Shown in pieces: positions 58,314 through 64,000 of a stretch of DNA of 64,000 nucleotides (its first letter is position 1; the number at the start of each line of letters is the position of its first letter). The notes below the pieces were generated by a model. The model saw only the letters and a program-made list of their open reading frames with translations. It had not been told where the DNA came from and searched no databases. Made by a program: the position numbers and the translations under genes. Source of the DNA: Agapanthus africanus (Eukaryota > Streptophyta > Magnoliopsida > Asparagales > Amaryllidaceae); contig JASDDO010000026.1 of NCBI GenBank assembly GCA_030015575.1, positions 193,651,739 through 193,715,738 of the forward strand. Direction: 5' to 3'.

Positions 58314-60797
58314 AAAGAAATTCGGTCCCCGAATTTAAATTAAAACTCCCCCTAATTACTTAAACACCTAAGCAAAACTATCAAGTCGTCGGGGCTCCGA
58401 AATCATAAATACATAAAACAAATCGTAGCGCAGCGCATGCGCAAGAAAAATGAGCATATAACTCAAAATCAAAACTCCGTCAAGCATCTCGCAATCATCG
58501 GAGTCATGGTAAAGACACAAATGTCAAATCCAATACAACACCAATATGATATAACTCGAAACTATACACGTAAATATCAAATCTATATATATAAATATCA
58601 TAAAAATGTACTGCTCTATAAGAAATTAATCCCAAAATACGCATATGAATACTACGTTCGTCTGGTGCGCATGGAAATCAAATCCATATACGTGCCATAC
58701 AAGTGTAAAGAAACAAGATCTAAGTGCATCGGGTGCGCACGAAGCATCTGTCATAGGCAACGTGTGTGCCTGACAGCAAAATCAGGTGCATCTGACATGC
58801 TCGAAAAATCTCGATTTAGTGCATCTAGTGTGCACCAAATCGCATCTCAAAACATGCGCTCAACATGCGCGAAAATCCAAGGCAGGTGCATCTATCATGC
58901 ACGAAATCATGAAATTCAATATCAAGCGCCGAACATACGCAAAATCCAATCAGGTACACAAGGTGCACAAAACCAATATCGAGCATCATAATCGAAATCG
59001 AAGTCCAGTGCATCTAAGTGCACAAAATGCGTATCACTGCACTGCAAGCATATGTGAATCATACCGAGTGCAAAAACCAAATCGTGTGCGTATATACGCA
59101 AGAAATCAACTCAACTGTATGAAACTCATAAAATCATAAACGTGTGAAACCAAGGCACGAAAACGAGATCAAGTGCAACAACTGTGCAAAATCGCAAATA
59201 CTCAGCAGGTGCAACCATGGTCCATAAAAACAAATATCATGAAACTCAATCATCTAAATCAATCATGCGAATAGATCGCCCAAAATACCGAAATCAAATA
59301 TGGCGGAATAGTCCCCGCTCAAGCACTTCTTCTAAGAACCTCCGGCCAACTTTTGTGGTCCCTCATAGCATGTCTCGTCGACGATCCTGAACTCTGGCCT
59401 GCCGGTGTGCATAACATGACCACTCCTGGGTCCAAGTCTTCTCGTAATTTATTCCAGAAAGGTCCTGTCGAGGTCTCTCCCAAATCGCGTCTCTGCCGAA
59501 CTGTCCGGAAGTCATCGTCCTTTACTAGATCTGTTCTCGTTCCGGAACGGCTGCATACTCATCATGACTCCTTCTGGAAGGTATATCCAAGTACAATGTC
59601 TCGGCATGCGTATCGTAGCTCTGATGTCGGTGGAGTGGAACATCGTCTCATCAAGATCTCGTACGAACCTCTTACTCCACTTTCTCTAATGTTGACTGCT
59701 TCGGACTCATCTCGTCGTGGCTGCATGGACTGAGCTCCTACGGCTATCCTCGTATCTGGAGTCTCCCAAGAAATGCATCTCACCACCTGGCATCCGAATG
59801 AAGTCGAAACATCCGATCGATTTGTCAAAACCTCATAATCCCCCAAGAGCTCAACATCTTGGGTACAGTTTAACAGTATCGAGTACGTACCACAGCATCG
59901 ATGGTCCAGCCGTAGAAGGGCAAACCCAAGCCTCACTAATTGCGCCGCGGAACTGCCGCAAACCCTAAGGTTCAAAGGCTTTCACACGGTCATTATGTCG
60001 AGTTAGGGTTTCATTCTTCTATGGGGTCCATAGAATTGCCTGCATGTCTTTCCGAATACTTTAAACTTGGAATAATAGGTTGCCGACATTCGATCGTCTC
60101 TGTCGACTCTCAACGTCTCCGTGTGAAGTCGTCTCTAGCTGGAATCAATCTATCTGATGACCTCGTATCGGGGTAGCAAACAAACCGCATGTCCTAGTCA
60201 TTCATCCTTGGTGATTAGCGACCTTCTATCATCTCTTAGTACCACTCGTACTGCAAAAGCTCCAACATCTGGGGCGATATCTCGTCATTCGCAGCAATGA
60301 CTGGCTCACTCGTCTACACGTTGAACAGTGCCTCAATCATCAGGAGTAAGCAATACGCCAACGGTCATCAAAATCTGGCTGGCCTCTATCATTGGCTCAA
60401 TCCTCTGGCGCTGATCTGCACGTCCGAGTAATCTCATATAGCGATCCATCCAAACGCTCGTGGCGCAGAAACACAATCAAACGACGCCTCTCAATGCAAT
60501 CGTATGTCGCCGGAATCATGCCCTGGTCAGTCCTCGTTCGTAACGAGCTCGTGCAGACCGCAACTCTAGCCGTAGATCTCCTTGCCCGTAATCGTGGCAG
60601 CAAAACCATAACTGGTACCGATGAGACTAGATCAGGAATGAATATAATACTGAACAAAGAAATGTACAACCTAAGGCTCCTTAAGTGGAGTAGCGTATCG
60701 TAAGTATGCCGCGGAACATACCCACGGTACGTCACTCTACTTTAGTCACCTATTCCATCAACCATTGGTTATCCTACGCTCCGAAGGTAAACCTAGC
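58314..60797 (-). other. Non-coding interior of F (2.5 kb)
   Basis: Homologous to the H interior in reverse but shorter, mainly because the tandem arrays are reduced. A degenerate GTGCA/TGCAC stretch lies at 58690-59210, the module shared with A2 and H at about 59800-60075, and a possible gag-like remnant at 60397-60735. Several 100-140 codon open frames occur on both strands (59353-59733 plus, 59562-59975 minus) but carry no recognisable motif. Confidence 0.65.
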
Positions 60798-60809
60798 GCT
60801 CTAATACCA
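60798..60809 (-). other. PBS-like site of F
   Basis: Minus strand TGGTATTAGAGC, 4 bases after the LTR end GTGACA, identical in sequence and spacing to H. Confidence 0.8.
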
Positions 60810-60813
60810 ACTT

Positions 60814-63800
60814 TGTCACGTCCCAAAAGTACGGAACATGACCGGCACTTAAACTAAGAAACGTCTCGAGGCGTACGTAATCTAAGTAAGCCGAAAACCC
60901 AGAAATCCAAACCAAGAAAAGTAGTAGAGTGAAGAAAAAACCAATTTAAATCAAGTAGTTTTTATTAGCATAAGCTGAATTATGCGTTTTTTTAAAACAT
61001 CAAATATTTCTTGAAAATTTCGGCAGTGTCTCCTTTGTAAATACTGGCCCCCAAACGGGATACAACATGAATAGTATACGAAATCAATAAAAGGCATCCC
61101 CAAACGGGATCTAGCTCTTCGTCAATAGACGGTCACAACCACACAAGTAATATAATATACAACGCCAATGGCGAGGATCAAAACTCAAAAAGAAACTCAA
61201 AACCATAAGAAATCCACAGAAATATAACGCGCGACTCTAAGGTCGAAAGAATAACATCACTGGTCTCTATCTCAAAATAAATACATATTTGGTTGGTGGA
61301 ATTTACTAGATGCAACTGAATAATATTATACAAGGTAATATGATGGGTATGGTATCAATAAACCCACCTACTAACAAGTCACCGAAATGAAACTGTGCCC
61401 GCAAAGCCGTAATGAAACCTGTACGGCAAACCTGCAAGAAACTGGGGCACAACGGGGGTGAGTTGCCAACATGTGAATAGAAAAACATCTACGATTAAAA
61501 ATCGCATGTATGACGCAATCCTAGGTCATACGATCATAATATATAATCCTCAAATATATAACCAGCAACCCATAACCATGGTTAGGGTAAATATTTAACC
61601 CAAGTGTAATCCCATGTGCCCGTGTCAGTGCCTCAGGTAGCAATGTATCATATGGATGAAGTATGAATGCATGAAACAGAATGCATGTACTGAAGAAAAC
61701 TTCTTTCATAAATCAGTAAGATTTCTTTATTTTAAAAATAAGGTATCATAATGAAATCAGCATAAAACAGTGCCTAGCATCGGCACAAAACGTAATCCCA
61801 ATATCTCGATATCTCTGTATCACAGTCTCTGTACCTCAATATCTCGGAATCTCAATGTCTCAATCACAATGACTAGGGCGCCGTCATTCCAGAATGGCCC
61901 CTACCATCCATCTCATGACCACGACGGTATCCTCCGGATATCCGACACGTCGGGTAATATCACCGGTCGGTCGTGCTCCCCTGCACAGGCTCAACGTCAA
62001 CAACACGATCTTCTTGTCCCGGGGTACCGCACCGGGCCCACCATATACCCGAAACGGTTCATCCATCTCCTCGAATCGGGTCTCGAAATCCATCAGCAAA
62101 CTCATGGTGGAAGACTCATACATCATGGGAAAACCACACTTTTTATTTAAAAGAGAGAAAAGAATCTTATACAAGTTTTGCGGTTTTCCCCCAAATCCAG
62201 AAAATCTCATGGAAATCCGAATCCAAATCATCAATAGCATGTAAAACCATGAATATAGGCATAAGGATCCATGAATACGGCATAACAATGAATAACAGTA
62301 TACATGAAGTGACAAATAATAACTACAATATCTAAGCTAGCATATAAGGTAACTACACTAATATCATGTCAACTACTAGCTATCAAGCTAAATTAAGCAA
62401 TAATATTTTCTAAGGTGTACGTGACATGGCAATTACCGATGAAGATGTGTGTGAGCCGGCAAGTAAGTGTACGTGGTACATACGCATCATCGGTAATGGT
62501 GCTGGTGTCCTAACAGCATAATATCAACAATGCAATATGAAATAACAATGTAAGTATGCGATGCGGAGCAACAGCAATAATGTGCGGGAGCAGAATACTA
62601 GACACAACGATAACTAATCTGTATTACCCTAATATAAGTCCTACAATAGTGCCTTTTGAAATAACACGAATCGCGGTGTTTTGAAAATAAGGGCTACGGT
62701 GTTTTTAAGAAAAGATACGTCCTTTGAAATATCCGTAGAATCCCTTGACCTGTCTTTTAAAATACCGACGATTCGTTAGTTTTGAAATAGGTAGGAGTCT
62801 AATCTAGTCTAATAACTACACTAAACTATACGGCTGAACTAACAAGCTGAACTACAGATAAGGAAACCGCCTAACATCTGAGTCGATACATATACATACC
62901 TCTATATATATTAGTCGGTGATCCCGCCTCAATAATATCATATCCGATACCATATCTAAAATCAGACATCCCAAGTCAAGAGTGCGGATCAATCATCAAT
63001 ATATAGCTCGTACGTAAATCCGTCGTACGGCATCCCCAAATCTGGGTACGGTCAATACCATACTCAACACAGTGTTCATCTGGTATCCTCTTTATCAAGA
63101 TCATCATCTGGTGTACTGACCTACGTCTAGTACACTACTAAAATCACTATTCACATGGCATCGTCATCCAAAGATCCGCTATAACATCAGGACGTATCTC
63201 GAGTACGAATCATGCCATATCACCGATCTCACGGCCTCAACTCAAATCTCATCTCAATCCCAAGTATCATTCGCAAAACCAGTATATGAACACCTAGTCC
63301 CATACCCAGGTGAACACATAAACACATCTCCCCATATATGCACAGGTAATAACATAGATGTATGCATGTGTGTGTGTGCGTGTGTGGGTGTAAGGACTAC
63401 TCTAGGGTTTCGCAACTAACACTAAACTAATCCATGAACACCTAGAATCTACCTTTACCATCAAGTCTCATATCAACATAAAATATATAATCAAAATATA
63501 TGTGTGTATACGTATTCGTATACATCACCACGAACTGCGGGGGTGCTATACGCCATCCACCCAACTTCTCCCCGTAGATATAAATCTACTCACCTGGTCC
63601 TCGCTCGCCGGTGCCGACGTCGCCACGCGCTTGCTTGTCGTCTCGAAGTCCACATGGGGTACCTACATATCATAACGCACCGTATCGCATTAAAACCAAA
63701 TTCGAAATCGAAACGGCATACTAAAATCAAATCGGCACGCGTATCACGCATAGGTCAAAACCTATCCCCTACGCATGCCAGAATAGTCAAACCAACCCTC

Positions 63801-64000
63801 GATATCGATGTACAAACGTCAAACCATCGAGAAAACCCAAACACACTCATTTGCGCATCCACGAACACTAACTATAATATAAAATTGGTTAAAATTCACA
63901 AAAACCCCAAATTCACCTTAAAAGCCATTTTTCCAAAAATCTAGCAAGCAAAAGTTACCCGTTTTAATACAAAACTCGACGTTTAAACAAATCTAGCGGT
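60814..64000 (-). repeat. 5' LTR of F (first 3187 bases seen)
   Basis: Copy of 53747-56934, running off the window. It keeps the open frame at 61884-62315 (minus) and the TGTGTGTGTGCGTGTGTGG run near 63368. About 1.4 kb of LTR and a target duplication (expected CATTT or similar) should lie to the right. Confidence 0.88.

Larger units (their letters stand above)
53747..64000 (-). mobile_element. Element F: LARD-like element with 4.55-kb LTRs
   Basis: On the minus strand: 5' LTR from beyond the window to 60814, PBS-like site at 60798-60809, a 2513-bp interior, PPT and 3' LTR 58300-53747. Each LTR is longer than the interior. The two LTR copies align with a constant offset of about 7066; in a 265-base window I count about 9 differences (about 3.4%). 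This makes F the youngest complete insertion seen here. No protease, RT, RNase H or integrase motif is present. Confidence 0.87.

Noticed and set aside
59353-59975. Overlapping 126-137 codon open frames on both strands in the F interior
   Set aside because: Homologous H sequence is broken by stops and no domain is recognisable, so I did not call a gene.
48234-64000. Apparent giant inverted repeat between H (plus) and F (minus)
   Set aside because: These are two separate insertions of one family in opposite orientation, each with its own PBS, PPT and LTRs; the similarity is family relatedness.
1-64000. Host protein-coding genes, tRNA or rRNA genes
   Set aside because: All longer frames are explained by retroelement Pol/Gag or lie in LTRs and leaders; no cloverleaf or rRNA-like sequence was noticed by eye. 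A tRNAscan/Infernal run would settle the RNA part.

Overview
The window looks like plant nuclear DNA made almost entirely of nested LTR retrotransposons. I found no host gene, rRNA, tRNA or CRISPR array. The evidence for a plant is a set of Ty1/copia elements with roughly 2 kb LTRs that open with TGTTRG...TATGCCCTAGAGGC or TGTTGGMTRTAG, a TGGTATCAGAGC (initiator tRNA-Met type) primer-binding site, and an AAGTGGGAGAT polypurine tract. This resembles the Angela/BARE lineage. A Ty3/gypsy Pol of the plant Athila/Tat type and large non-coding LARD-like elements are also present. I cannot name the species.

Layout (element names are mine). A1: 1-4482 (+), end of a decayed copia pol plus its 3' LTR. 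G1: 4483-18571 (-), Athila/Tat-like gypsy pol, split by D. D: 5632-17475 (-), complete copia element with TSD CCCAA, itself holding a solo LTR (family B) at 10619-12723 with TSD AATGA. A2: 18572-30701 (+), copia element inserted in the G1 RNase H; its 5' LTR is broken by the truncated element E (19248-22179, -). B: about 30702-48233 (+), the only element with a nearly open gag-pol. It is fused at its left end to the A2 3' LTR and has lost its own 5' LTR. C: 34270-46302 (-), complete copia element inserted in the last codons of B pol with TSD GATCG; its 3' LTR holds a solo LTR (family A) at 34870-37089 with TSD ATATA. H: 48234-53746 (+), a large element with a non-coding interior full of GTGCAC tandem repeats. 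F: 53747 to beyond 64000 (-), related to H, with 4554-bp LTRs and a 2513-bp interior, inserted in the H 3' LTR.

How they fit together. A2, C and D share an unusual plan: LTR, PBS, a 2.3-3.1 kb non-coding leader where gag would be expected, a pol full of stops, PPT, LTR. A1 and A2 share the same in-frame stops, so the family seems to have multiplied from a defective master and would need proteins supplied in trans. B carries a recognisable gag, protease, integrase, reverse transcriptase and RNase H and has the same PPT, so it is the type of element that could supply them. Hand counts over short LTR windows suggest F is youngest (about 3% LTR divergence), then C (about 5%), then D (about 10%).

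The most interesting unexplained structures are: a run of small inverted repeats with three-base loops in LTR-A; a GC-rich hairpin about 200 bases after the PBS in A2, C and D; a sequence module shared by the A2 leader and the unrelated H/F interiors; the hierarchical GTGCAC repeats in H; and a conserved pyrimidine-tract/AG site that could make the leader an intron.
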